Source: Pampus argenteus
Lineage: Eukaryota; Chordata; Actinopteri; Scombriformes; Stromateidae
Length of the DNA stretch: 64,000 nucleotides
NCBI GenBank assembly: GCA_036937835.1
Contig: CM072878.1
Span: forward strand, 12,906,001-12,970,000
Reading direction: 5' to 3'
Shown piece after piece: positions 1 to 11,802 of this stretch (positions are counted from its first letter, which is position 1; each line of letters starts with the position of its first letter). The translations under genes and the position numbers were made by a program. The notes beneath the pieces are model-generated. The model was given only the letters and a program-made list of their open reading frames with translations. It was not told the origin of the DNA and ran no database searches.

Positions 1-620
1 AGAAGAAAAGGGGGCTTGTTGTGTGATGGATTTCTGCCCCAGCTGCAGGTTGGAGGAGCATTGCATAAGCATCACATGGGTAAAGTGGGCAGTGATCATG
101 TAGATCGGATCAGGGTCCCAGACACAGGCCTGGTTTCTCCCAGTCTCAGGTCTGTCTATGGCAAAGTCAGGCCAGCTTCCTCTTTTCATTCACAGAGCCC
201 CTACATTCATTTCACACAACTGGCGCTTTATCCTCTTTCCCCTCACATCACCCTAAATGCTTGTTAGGGCTGCTTTATTAAGATATTCGGATTTCTCTTG
301 CCAGTTTGACAGAGGAATAATACCACCAGATTTCTGATGGCAGTGAAATGGTGTACATGAAGACTAGAAATTTGTCCAGCTTACAAAGAAGACAAACATT
401 GTTTTATGCTGCAGAGCCTGCCTCAAGATCTACTACAACCACAGCATACACGTGGATTCAGAAACGGCGGATTATTTTATAATTTCACAATGAGGAAGCG
501 GACATAATGAAAACTGCTGTATGAGTACCAGTCAAAAGAAGCAGGCGTCTCTCTATTTTATAAAAAAAAACAAATAATTTGACATGAAGATTACGACACT
601 TAATAGTTATTGTCAAATAG
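1..620. other. Intergenic, no gene seen
   Basis: No coding exon, RNA gene or recognisable repeat could be supported here. An 83-codon open frame at 16-267 shows no protein-like composition or family motif and was not accepted. Confidence 0.5.
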
Positions 621-929
621 TAGGGCTGCAACTAATTATTTTAATTATCAATTAACTCATTGATTGGTCGCTTAGTCGTTTGGTCAATCTAATGTTAGAA
701 ACTGGGAAAAAAAACTGTCAATCACTGTTTCCCACAGGCCAAGGTACAACCTTAAATGTCTTATTTTATGTTGATCAACAGTTCATAATTCAAAGTTATA
801 ACAGAACACTAAAGAAACCAGAAACTATTTTATTATTCTGAAGAGGCTTTGAATCAATTATCAAAATAGTTGGTGATTAACTTTCTGTCCATCGACTAAT
901 CGCTTAGTTGACTAATCGTTGCAGCTCTA
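621..929. mobile_element. hAT-type miniature transposon (MITE), non-autonomous
   Basis: The ends form imperfect terminal inverted repeats. The left end reads TAGGGCTGCAAC, and the right end read on the minus strand is TAGAGCTGCAAC. Internal ATTAATCG/CGATTAGT-like repeats sit next to both ends. Flanking 8-mers TCAAATAG (613-620) and CAAAATAG (930-937) look like a decayed 8-bp target duplication, the size made by hAT transposases. The GGGCTGCAAC end with ATTAATCGATTA-like arms is a very common teleost MITE family, as far as I recall. No transposase frame is present, so it would have been mobilised in trans. A second copy is at about 49705-50018. Confidence 0.7.
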
Positions 930-1828
930 CAAAATAGATGCAATGTTCATATAGCTGTTGGGATGATATCGAAACAGTAAGTTATAAATCGGCTTGGTTT
1001 TACTTTCATACAAAAAAAAATCCTCTAAGACTTCATCTTTGCCACCAGACATTAGTACCACGACTACTCCAAGAAATCTTATCGGCACTAATGTGACTGC
1101 TGCTGAATCAAGATGGCACTGATACTGGGACTACTGGGATAGGGAGCAGCAGCAGACAGTAGAGAATGTGTGTCGTAAAAAGCTTTATATGTTGATGCTT
1201 ACAGTAGCAGCAACAGCAAGCATACACTAAAGTTAGAGCATAGAGTTAAAATGCCATGGCTTCTGATAGCAAGAAACTTATATATATATATAATCAGAGC
1301 ATTCCTTCACAGTTATCTGATGTGTTGCATATTGACTGTAAAGTAATCACTACAGTATCCAGCAGCTGCCTCCACGCACCACTTTTCTTTTTCTTCTTCT
1401 AAGCACCCCTATCTCTCTATCTCTCCCTCCATCTCTCTGCCATAAATCCAGCTCAGCCATCATACCGACGAATCAGTTTATATGACATGTATATGCTTTC
1501 GGTATGAAGTGTCCAATTAAAAATGTCCTCTGCAAGGCCTAAACCAGTTTTTTTTGTGGATGCCTTTGTGCACCCCCCCTCACCCCCCCTCCTATAGCAA
1601 ATGGCCTTTCTGTCATATTAATTTCACATCCCAGTGGCTGATTGTAGTTCCGACATAAAAGTGATGAGCCGTATTTCAGAGTCTGGACTGAAGATATAGG
1701 GGGTCTTTTTATGGATCTTCAAATATGTAGTTATCATTCTTGCTGCCCACCTGACAAGCCTGAAACATCTGCCAAAGATAAAACTTTAACAATGCTACAT
1801 CATTGAAACAACGCCTAAGTTGGGGTGA

Positions 1829-1854
1829 GTGTGTGTGTGTGTGTGTGTGTGTGT
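1829..1854. repeat. (GT)n microsatellite
   Basis: Uninterrupted GT dinucleotide run. Similar runs occur at 2833-2855, 8185-8205, 22516-22534, 26519-26538, 36028-36044 and 41634-41658. Confidence 0.9.
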
Positions 1855-4535
1855 CGGGAAGGGGGGTATCTTCAGAATAACCCTTGAGGTGGGAGAGCTC
1901 CTCTGACAAAGGTATCGCAATAGACATAAGTTGATATTATTGTTTGTCTTACTATGACCAGTGAGCCATGTTCTCCACTTTCAGGAGGACATGACACATG
2001 GCCTAGGCCAGAGGATAGAATAATGTGTGGCAGAGTGAATGGCTGCACATGCTCATTAGTATCATTAATCACCAAGAGACAGAAATGCCTAATGATAGAG
2101 GGAGGAGGGACTTCACAGAGGGAGGGGGGGTAAAGGATGTGACAGAGATTAAGGATTCTTCGAGAATATTAACATTTTGGAAAATATAAGTAGCTTTGTG
2201 GATTCATTTAAATTTATCTATTTTGAGTCCTCCTGGGTCTGGCAACATCACAGGGATTGCTCGAAACAAAAAAGGAAGAGTGTAATTAATACCAGTTTTA
2301 ATTGTCGCTCTAAATTGTCACATAATTCTAATTTAATATGACGTTCTCACTCGGAGTGTGAGGGGGAAATCGGGCTGAGCCAGTTCCCTTGCGGAAAATA
2401 AAAGGGAATCTCTGTGGGGATCAGATGGATGGATGTGTGGCGTTTTCTCACAGACAGTTTGATTGTGAATTGAGGGATTTCTCTTATGGGGGCTTCCAAC
2501 TTGTTGGTTGGTCACCGGTCGCCCACCGTAATAAGTAGCTAATGGGAGCAGCTGAGTCTCGAACTAGATCTCAGGGTGGAGAGCGTCGGGTGTTGGCTCT
2601 GCAGCCTGTTCGGTGGGAGCAAGAGGCCCTGAGCTTGTCCGTCCCTGTGCAGCAGCAGAGGCTGCGGGGATTGTCGTGCATAGCGAGGGCAGGCTGTTTG
2701 ATCAGCACATATTTTTAATTGGCTTCAGGCACCCTGGAGTGTCAGCACTGCCATGGAGTAGACTCCTACTGCACCTTTCCTAATTAAAATCATTACAAAT
2801 TCTAGGCGCATCATAAAGGATTAAATGAGAATTGTGTGTGTGTGTGTGTGTGTGTTTTATCTATTGGTGTGCCTGTGCATGGGTGTGTTGTCTACTTGAT
2901 AGCTAACATGTATAGCTTAATTGTTTTTCTTCTTAGTAATAGTAAATGAGGAAGGACTGGCTGGAATCCTGGTCCACTAATCAAATAACATGAAAGATGA
3001 ATTCTCTTAACACCTTCACACTGAAATATCGTGCAGGAATAAGTTTTTTTATACGTCTCTGCGATATGACTGAAATTAAATATGAGCACCTAGAAAACTT
3101 CTTCTACTTTGGGGAGTGTTTAAACTGCAGTTTTATGTCTCTTATTGAATATTCACATCTGTCCTGCTGTGTATAGCAGGTTTAACGAGAGCAGTTTGTC
3201 TTATTTGAAATAATTGATGTCAGACAAACTGTGTATCTCCGTGGAGGATTATTTTTTTGAAAGGCTTGGAAAACAAATGCTCTCAGGAAAACCTTGTATA
3301 TAACTTCAGCGGATGTTTTATTCATTACTCCTTTGATGGAAACATACTTCTTTTCCCTATCTTAAATTACATGTATAGGTGATGGAGATATTGCATTAAA
3401 GCTCAGTGATAATGCTGCTATACTGTGTTTTAGGAGGCGAGAGAAGGATTCAGATCCCTAAAACAGAGAATATCTAGTAGTGCCGCAAAGAAACACGAAA
3501 ACAAGGGAGAATTTCTTTGGTCCGATTGGAAGTAAGAGTTCATGAAAACTGTGCCTAAAGCCTTAACACACACCCTGACACAAACATTAAAACCATATGA
3601 CATATGACAGAGAAAATTACGACAATTTATAAAGGTACTAACAGTGTCTCACCAAAGTATCCGATGAATAACTCTGCAGCGTTCAGGGATAATACATATA
3701 CATGGTGGTCGAGATTGATGGTGTCTCTTGTGGAACACAGCGGGGGCTTCTATTCACTATCTACAACCAAGACAACAGCAACTCATATAATAGTTAACGG
3801 ACAGTATTGTCCAGCAGTGAATGGACATGTTATGGGTAGGCAGACACAACAATGGAGGGTATACAGAAATCCCAAAGGTTCACTGTGATGTACGGACTAA
3901 ACTCGTCGCAGATCAACGTTGAGATCAGAGTGAAAAGTATAACAAAACTGAAAACAGTTGGAGGAAATATAATATGATTAGCACATGAATGAAAACTATA
4001 TAATGACATACATACATGCATGTTTTTAAAAAAACATAAATTAGAATTTATGAGTTTCTATACAACGGGAGTGGATGCAGAAGTGGCCGGCCATTCTGAG
4101 CCATTCTGGAGACTCAACTTACTCGCTTGAGAAAATATGGAAAAAAAAAAAAAAAAAAAGTAACCCATATTTTGGAGGGCTATATTTGTGGAACATGATC
4201 ATTTGGTTCCTATTGACTCAAGACGGACAGACAACAGAGCGACGTGGCAGAGGAAAGAAAGTGAAAAATGGATCGGAAAGATGAGTGAGGGTGGGGTGTG
4301 TCCTCAACCATCACCGCTTCCTGTCCGGAAAACTCCATTCATCATTTTCACGTCTTCGTGTCATGGCTTACTTTGGTAATAGCTAGTGTGGCAATGATGA
4401 CACAGAGGATTGATGAGGTGCAGGCGGGGTGGCTAGCAGGGGTTTAGGGTGGAGATGGTCAAACCAGATGTGGCGTGAGATGGGGCTGGGATGGACCACG
4501 AGGGGTCCTGATGAAGGTCGCGATGTTACCCGCTG

Positions 4536-4560
4536 CCCCCCCCCCCCCCCCCCCCCCCCC
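4536..4560. repeat. Poly-C tract, 25 bases
   Basis: A run of 25 cytosines that creates a poly-proline/poly-glycine open frame in several readings. Those frames are repeat artefacts, not genes. Confidence 0.9.
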
Positions 4561-5727
4561 ATTAACCATATCCACCTGCAGACACACACGTGAATGTAGG
4601 CTACACACACACAGACAGTATAATGTGTATTCTGGTGTATATTCATACAGATCGACACAAACACGACTTTCCACATGTTATCACAGCATTCAGGGACATC
4701 TACCCGTGACGTGGACAGCAGTCATAAGAATTCATAACACTGGACAAAGTATCACACGCCTTGAATTAAACAATGTAAAAACTTAAAAGGAGTAATGCTG
4801 GGAAATATGCGTATTTACTTTCTGACTGGCTCTGTCTGAAGGTTAAATCCACCAGCCTGGCGATGGCAACCTGGAGGTGAAGACATGGCTGGACCAGGAA
4901 GAGAAATAGTCTGGCACATTTACCTCCAATAAAAATCACAATGTGTCATTTTGTATTTGTATTCAATATTCTACAGATTAAACTATGCTGTTAATTTTCC
5001 ATCAACCTTATATTACACACCTTCCTTGTTGTGAAATGTTGATTAAGGTTTACATTGGTTGTTACAGAGTTAGTTGTATCTTGGCAACGTGTGATATTTC
5101 TACATTTTAAAGATGAACTCCTCTCCTGGCAGGTTCTCATCAGCAGCAGCAGACCCAGTGATACATGAGTTTGTATTTTTTGGACTCCCCCTTGTGGTAA
5201 AATATCACACGACCGTAAAGCCCACAGTCTACTCTCGACTGCCAGACAGATAGAAATATGTGCAAAGGTGTAACTGAAGTCAAACTGAATTAAATTAGAG
5301 CCAAAAGTAATATCAAAAGGTGTCCCCCCCCTTCGCCCCCCCTCCCGTCCCCTTCTCACTCGGCTGTGTAGTGTATCCCCTGCTGGCACTGGGCGTACTC
5401 CAAAGATTGCGGCTCTCCCAACTCGGTAGCTGATCAGAACCAGGTGGGTAGGCCTCCATGTGCTTTCCATTTGTGCAGGATGTAAATGGATTCAATTAGA
5501 TCCAAATGCACAACCTGTCAGCCAGAGGGAAGTGGCAGACTTTCAAAGGCTATTAGATTATGGACAGGATTTAGAATAAAAACTTCACTGGCCAGGATTG
5601 TGCCATTAAATTGGTTGAATGTGAAACTATTGAAGTGATTTGAACGTACATGCTGACTGTGCGCTACTCATGAGAGTGCAAATTCTGTAACATACACACA
5701 CCCTCCCAAATTATCATCAGCAACCTG

Positions 5728-5742
5728 CCCCCCCCCCCCCCT

Positions 5743-5783
<41 letters not shown>
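5728..5783. repeat. Poly-C plus (CA)n compound microsatellite
   Basis: A 14-base C run (5728-5741) is followed after CTTCG by about 19 CA units. The 85-codon minus-strand frame across it is made of Cys-Val repeats read from the microsatellite and is not a gene. Confidence 0.9.
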
Positions 5784-5789
<6 letters not shown>

Positions 5790-8700
5790 AACACAGAAAT
5801 GCCATGCCATACATAAATACATAAAGCTGAAGTATATCCTCAGACATATTGCCAGTGGCCTCGCAAACTTAGCTGCATTACAAGAAGGAGCTCTTACAGC
5901 TTTAAAGTCAAACGGCTCCATCAGTCATGGCTGTTAAGAAGCCCGACCATAAAAATTAAAGACTTCCAGCAAACTGACCAACTGTAACATGTCTCCTTTG
6001 TTTGGATTGGCTGGAATAATATGATGTCTACTGTTAACGTTCTGTTTCACTCGCTGGTCTCTGTAAACACATGAAATACGGAGAAATTCAAGACCGTTGA
6101 AAGGAAAACGCTGTATCCATATATCCGCACACTTTACGAAAAATGTGTATTAGCAGCAAAAGCAGATGTAACTATACACCAGTTTCAGTCATCATGAACA
6201 GGAGCGGGGGAGGGGCGGCCGCATCGAAAACAAAGGACCTGCCACACATACAGTAGATCGGAGAGAGAAGGTTTGGTTGGCCTCTTATGACTTTAACGCG
6301 GAGGAGCTTTGCAGGCCTGATATAGAAGTGAATCGATGGGACATTTCTAAGCCATTATTATCAATCACCATTGCTTAAGACACCCTAATGAGCTCATTAG
6401 ATAAGGTGAACAGCAGATTGATTGCGAAAATGTAAAAAGTAAGATGTGGAGAAGCAGAAGGTGATGGAGGAGAAAGGAAATAGGTCTCGTGGATCTCCAG
6501 AAAGAAGAATGGCAGGATAAAATTAAATGAATAAGAGACAAGGGCCATGTGTCTTGGGCTAAATTCAAATCTTTGCATCTTTTCAGTCTATTTCGGGTAC
6601 CTGCACAGACCTTTACGAAGACCACAGAGATACTGGGACGCAGAGGTGGTTTCTGAACGCACAGTGTCATCAAAACAAAATGACCACAAACCATTAGAGC
6701 TATAGAAATTATGACTTGCTGCCTGTTTCCCCCACTCACAACTGCTGATCTTAGCCGTCTGTGGTCCGACTGAACAAAGCAGCTGAAGGCAATTCACCAG
6801 CCGCCTCGATAAGGTTCGGGATATTAGAAGGATGGAAAGGAGACAGGCAGAAGAGAGAGAGAGAATAAAGAAGCACAAGAACAAAGGAAGACGTTGTGGA
6901 CCCGAGAACTCAAAGAGGAGAGGGAAAGCAATGTGTAAGAGAGTGTAAACGATGTGATTCGGGCAGACATTTGTTCCCCTTGGGCAAGCTTGATAGGTCA
7001 TTCTGTCTGAATCAGCGGAACGTTAGGGAAACCTGCTAGTGTTGGATTTTGGCTGCTGTGGTACAAAAGTCGATCGAAAAAGTGAAAATATGTAAGAGAA
7101 GGTCAGTATTAAAGCAGCAGCACCCCCTCTGTTTCCACTGAGGATGGAACAGATGTGCTCACAACTCCAGCTGCTGCCAGATGTGATTTTAGGACCATCT
7201 GCATGAGCTGTTTCGTTGTGTGTATGCAATGTGTGTGTGTTCATAAAAGCAGGCAAGTGCTTACACAAGTCAAAATCAGTAATGCTCCTATTTTTTTGAT
7301 TTTTATTCCGACACCTTCCTCTCCGGTTACTCCCCGTCATGATTATTGTGAATCCCGATAGCCTGGAGGTGCACGTCGCTTGTTTTATGGGAGAGAAAAA
7401 ACCAGCTAAATGTTTATTGACTGAAACATATTTTGGAGTGTAGACTTTCAGCTTCTTAGTCATATCTCTGCATGAGAAAAGCAGATCGTAAAAAAGGTTC
7501 CTGCACAGACACACTTTGATCTCATGTGTGGTCAAATTATATCACAAAGAACAGCACTATTCATAAGCAGATCCATTATGACACACATACAGAATTTGTA
7601 CAAGGCATATATATGTGTGTGTGTGTGTGTCTTTCCTTTTTGACTCTTCTCAGTGGCTCATATGCTCATTCATATGGCGGAAAAAAAATAAAAATAAGAA
7701 CCAGGACACATGATGGCGACTGAAAAGCCAAGAAGATCGAAGGAATAAAAAAAGTCATCTTTTGTGTGATCCGAGAATATAAAACCTGATGAGACATATA
7801 AAGCTATAAAGTGGTATGACACCCCAGGAGATGGCAGATTAAAATGTGCAAGGGCGATTTCTACCAATAAAGGTGGAGACAGCGGCCGCTCCACTGCTGT
7901 GCTCTGCTCCACCAGGCAAAGAGAATGGTCTGAATAGATTTCAGCAACCTTCATAAAGCAAGGACCAAAGCCACTTCACAAAAGGGAATAGAAAACCAAG
8001 CCAATCAATTAATGCCCCCCCAACAATGACGAGCATACACGGGGAGAAATGCTTTCAGACCTGGTGCACATCTTAAAAACTTGCTGGGTTTCCAACATCC
8101 TGTGGCATTGAGCAGGAGAGTCAGGGTCTACTCTCTGCATGTTCGCGGCAGCTTTCTTTGTATGTATTTGTGCGTGTATGTGTATATGTGTGTGTGTGTG
8201 TGTGTTGAAAAGCTTGCTATTGAATGAGTACATTCAACGGAGTGCCGTGCTCTTTAAATGCCAATGAAAATAAAGAGAGGGAAATTGGCACTCTGAAGCA
8301 ACAGGGAAATAACCAACAGAGCGAGACAGAGAAAGCAAAACTTACAGCGCCAGGAGAGACTTCATAAGGTTTAGCAGCCCTCCTCTCAAATATATAGCTG
8401 CCATAAATCTTCCACTTAATGTCCTTTTGGGCTGCACTTTTTTTTATGGCTTGTGACAGTGACAGTGAGTGACTTCTTTTTTTGAAAAAAAATAAAAAAA
8501 TAAAAAAATGTTAATCAACATGGCAAATTTCAACAAGGCTTTCTGGACAAACTCCAGGTTTACTTCTTTCAAACACTCCCATTCCAGTAATGAAAGTCGA
8601 CATTATGCTCTGTTGCACTGCACAAGACATTCAAAGGGATGTAAAATATTATGTTTCCACTGAAGTTTTTGGAAAGGAGTAAATCATTAAATAGAATGCC

Positions 8701-10952
8701 CAATACATGAGACTGCACTGTCGGGAAGGCCCACTCTTCTTGAAATAGCCTACATTTTGCGGAAGGTTTCTTGTTTCTTGTTTCTAGATTCGGATTCACG
8801 ACGACGTTTAACCGTGAAAACGCAAAAACAAGAAGAGACGTTACAACCTCGGTATTATTAATGCACAAAGCTGTGGAGAATGTTTTAATGTAGTGGGTCA
8901 AAATTACTTTACATACTCTGAATTCCAGCAATGCATTACATCATCATTTCATATATAAATTTTTTTTTTGTGCTAAGTAACAATATGGTTGTCAGGTAGA
9001 CATTGACTAGTATAACTAGTCATATTGAATCTTCACTTTTTGGGGGACTCGGAGAAGACATATATTTCAAAATAATGGTCAAATGGTCAAACAGAACAGC
9101 AGCAAACCACCAAACCAATCCCCATAATACAACTTTCTATCATTAGACAACCCGTGTCTGTGTAATACAATTGTTGCAAAGGTGTTCATCTTTAGAGGAG
9201 GTGAGAATATGAAAAATCCTTTTTTTTTATTTTATTTTAGATTTTTCCTCTTTTGTGTGTGTGTGCGTGTTACTAAAGGCTTCGTGAACAAAAAAAAAAG
9301 CTTGTCTTTGTGTATATTGTTCATGGGAACTCGTTTCTCTTCTGGTTTGATGATTACTCGTTGTTTGTACAACCCCCACCACCTCCACCCTTATCCAACT
9401 CTGTAACTGGTCCAGCATAGACAAGTGTGCACCATCATTCACTGTGGCATCGAGGTGTTTCAACAATCATGTGCGTGCCCAAACAATACCCTTTCCAAGG
9501 ATTACTCAGTGTTTTCTTTGACATTGACTCAGTTTGTTTTTCTATTTTGTTCATATATCCATGACTCCGTATACCCGAGCGCTGTGATGTCAGCCTTTCT
9601 TCTCCATGTTTCTGGTTGTTCACAGTCAGTCTTGATGCCTCATCAAGTTGTCATGGCCTTCTAGCTTTTACAGCATTCCTTTCTTTATGTCCAGAGAGGA
9701 GGTTTTCTTTTTTTTTTGTTTTTTTTTTTCTCATCAGCGCACACTGACTGTGCTGTAAAGTAAGCCTGTGAACCAGACCAAAAGCTTTGAGGTGCACTCA
9801 AGGCCAGGTACATTGTGTTGATATTGGAGGAGTCCTGCCTTCCCTCAGAGTGTGATGCGACTCTGGGCTTGGCCTTCATTTTTGGAACAACAGTAGGAGG
9901 TCATGGTCTGAGAAAAATCTGCCTTGGGGGGTTTTTATGCGTGTGAAAACAAAGGGGCTCCGCTAAACGGGAGAAAACTGTGTGGGAGAGAGAAAGAGCC
10001 GATAGAAGAAGAAGAAGAGGAACGTTTGGTGGTCACTGCAGCCTCGGGTTTTAATGTTTAACAGAGGAGTGATTATCAATGGCTGGAGGAAGACAAGGAG
10101 GAGGGGAAGGTGACTGAGTGACTACTGGCCTAACAGACGTGATAGATGTCTTTAATAACCTCTGGCTGCTTTTTTAGTGTCCTCCAGGATTTGTTGTTAT
10201 TAAGATCTAGCTCTTATTATGATGACCACTTCTTTCATCGTCTCCCACATCATGCTGGGCGTCAGTCCAGACAGTCAAAATAAACACAAAGTCAAAAGCC
10301 CCCCCCCCCCTTGTACTTCTGCTGATGAGGCACTTGTTGATGGTGCCAGCATGTCTCACTCCTGACCAAGGAATAAGTGGCTCTACAATAGTCAGCAGTG
10401 AAGGAGAAAACAAAACATCCTGCTTGGTGATCACCTGTTGAATCGGTTGGAATCTGCACCTCAAAGCCCCCCCTAGCCACTGATGTGGCATTACCACATT
10501 ACAGGCTATATTGTATGATGATTTTAATAAGCATTTCCATTACAAAAAAGGAGGGAGAAGGAAATGGAAGAGAGAGAGAGAAGAGCTCATTGGGAATACT
10601 TGTTGGACCGTGGGAGTCGTAAGACCTCGCGCTCATCACCGCTGAAAAACACTGAGAACATTTTATTGCGCTTCCATTTCTTTTTTGCAAATAACAATCA
10701 CACTCTCCTTCGGTGTGTCTAAGTAGCTTCGAGCACTATCACAGACATAGATTTGGTGAGAGCCCATGTTTTATTAATTTGCAGATGAGCTCAGCTATTG
10801 ATGGTGTTGGCTGCCCATGGGTTCAATTAGGATAATACAGGGAGAGGGGCAGATTATGGGCAGCTTTTTAAGTGAGGGTATATCTCTTCCTGACAGTTAT
10901 AGTCCAAATGCAACAAATTGCACCTTGGTGGCCGTGAGTGGCGCCATATCAG

Positions 10953-11794
10953 CAGAGGCGATTTTTCTCACCAGGCAAGCCAATCAGCTGCTTGGGGCCC
11001 CCACTAGCTGGCGACAGAGAGTCGAAATTTGCACATAGTCGAGAGTGAAGAAACGAAATTTGCGTTTTGAAAAGTCATTCGCTGAGTCTGACTCTCGTGG
11101 GTTTCCCGTTTACAACAAGCTGTTGGGAGGAACAAAATGCTAAGCAGCCAATTGCGCGACCACATTTTTGAGTGACAAAAGTCTTCAAGCAATCCGCGCT
11201 TGCAGAGGAATCCCTTGCTGCGCGCGCAACCACATGTTTGCACAAATCGGCTCTTGCGCTCTCTACTATGGAGAGAAAATTATGAAGAGAAGCTATCCAT
11301 CCGGGCGGTGTTGGGTAGCCCTAGGGTAGCGTTGAGAAAGATCAAGCTTATTGGGGGTGGTGCTGCATATATTGGAGGTTATTGGTCCATTTTATTTTTT
11401 GGAGGTATATGGTGAGGTTCAGGGGGCATTTGTTTTTAAAAAAAAGTTGAGAACCGTTGCCTTACACAAAGACTTGAAGTTTAAAGGCTTTTCTTTTGTT
11501 TGTTTGTTTTAATATAATGTTAAAATAATAGATTTTGATATAATATTATATTTGATATTGCACTCTCTGTTAAAATAAGCAGAAACTTCACAATGTTTAA
11601 CGTTCAATGTTTGTGTAAGTAATATTTATAACTTGTGAAATAAAACAAAACTATACTTGCTACAATTTGTTGGTTATTTATTAAAATTACAAAGGCCCAG
11701 AGTGAAATTCTGTTGTGTGGGGGGGGTCGGGCGGTGGTGGGCCCGCCCAATGAATTTCTGCTTGGGGCCCCACTGGACCCTAGAATCGCCACTG
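10953..11794. mobile_element. Non-autonomous hAT-family DNA transposon with intact target duplication
   Basis: An 842-bp element lies between two identical 8-mers, CATATCAG at 10945-10952 and 11795-11802, the 8-bp target duplication expected of hAT transposition. The left end reads CAGAGGCGATT and the right end read in reverse is CAGTGGCGATT, giving a short terminal inverted repeat of the CAG(A/T)GGCG type. Just inside both ends is a second shared word, GCTTGGGGCCCC on the left and GCTTGGGGCCCC on the right as read on the plus strand. No transposase frame longer than about 80 codons exists, so it is an internally deleted or non-autonomous copy. Being intact with a perfect duplication, it is probably fairly young. 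Confidence 0.85.
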
Positions 11795-11802
11795 CATATC
11801 AG

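Larger units (their letters stand above)
930..10952. other. Gene desert with simple repeats
   Basis: About 10 kb with no supportable exon. Open frames of 60-170 codons occur on both strands (for example 4991-5470 and 7023-7535, minus), but none has family motifs, conserved-looking composition or linking splice sites. Contents are (GT)n/(CA)n tracts near 1829-1854, 2833-2855, 5746-5783, 7615-7630 and 8185-8205, homopolymer C runs at 4536-4560 and 5728-5741, and AT-rich blocks with homeodomain-like TAATTA/ATTA words, notably about 2695-2815. Distal regulatory DNA is possible but cannot be shown from one sequence. Confidence 0.5.

Noticed and set aside
4383..4786. Overlapping frames rich in Pro or Gly
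   Set aside because: Produced by the 25-base C run and CA-rich microsatellite sequence.
4991..5470. 159-codon minus-strand open frame
   Set aside because: No family motif, mixed low-complexity content and no flanking splice or promoter structure.
6588..7535. Two minus-strand frames of 137 and 170 codons in the gene desert
   Set aside because: Composition looks random, no recognisable domain, and no shared phase or splice sites joining them.
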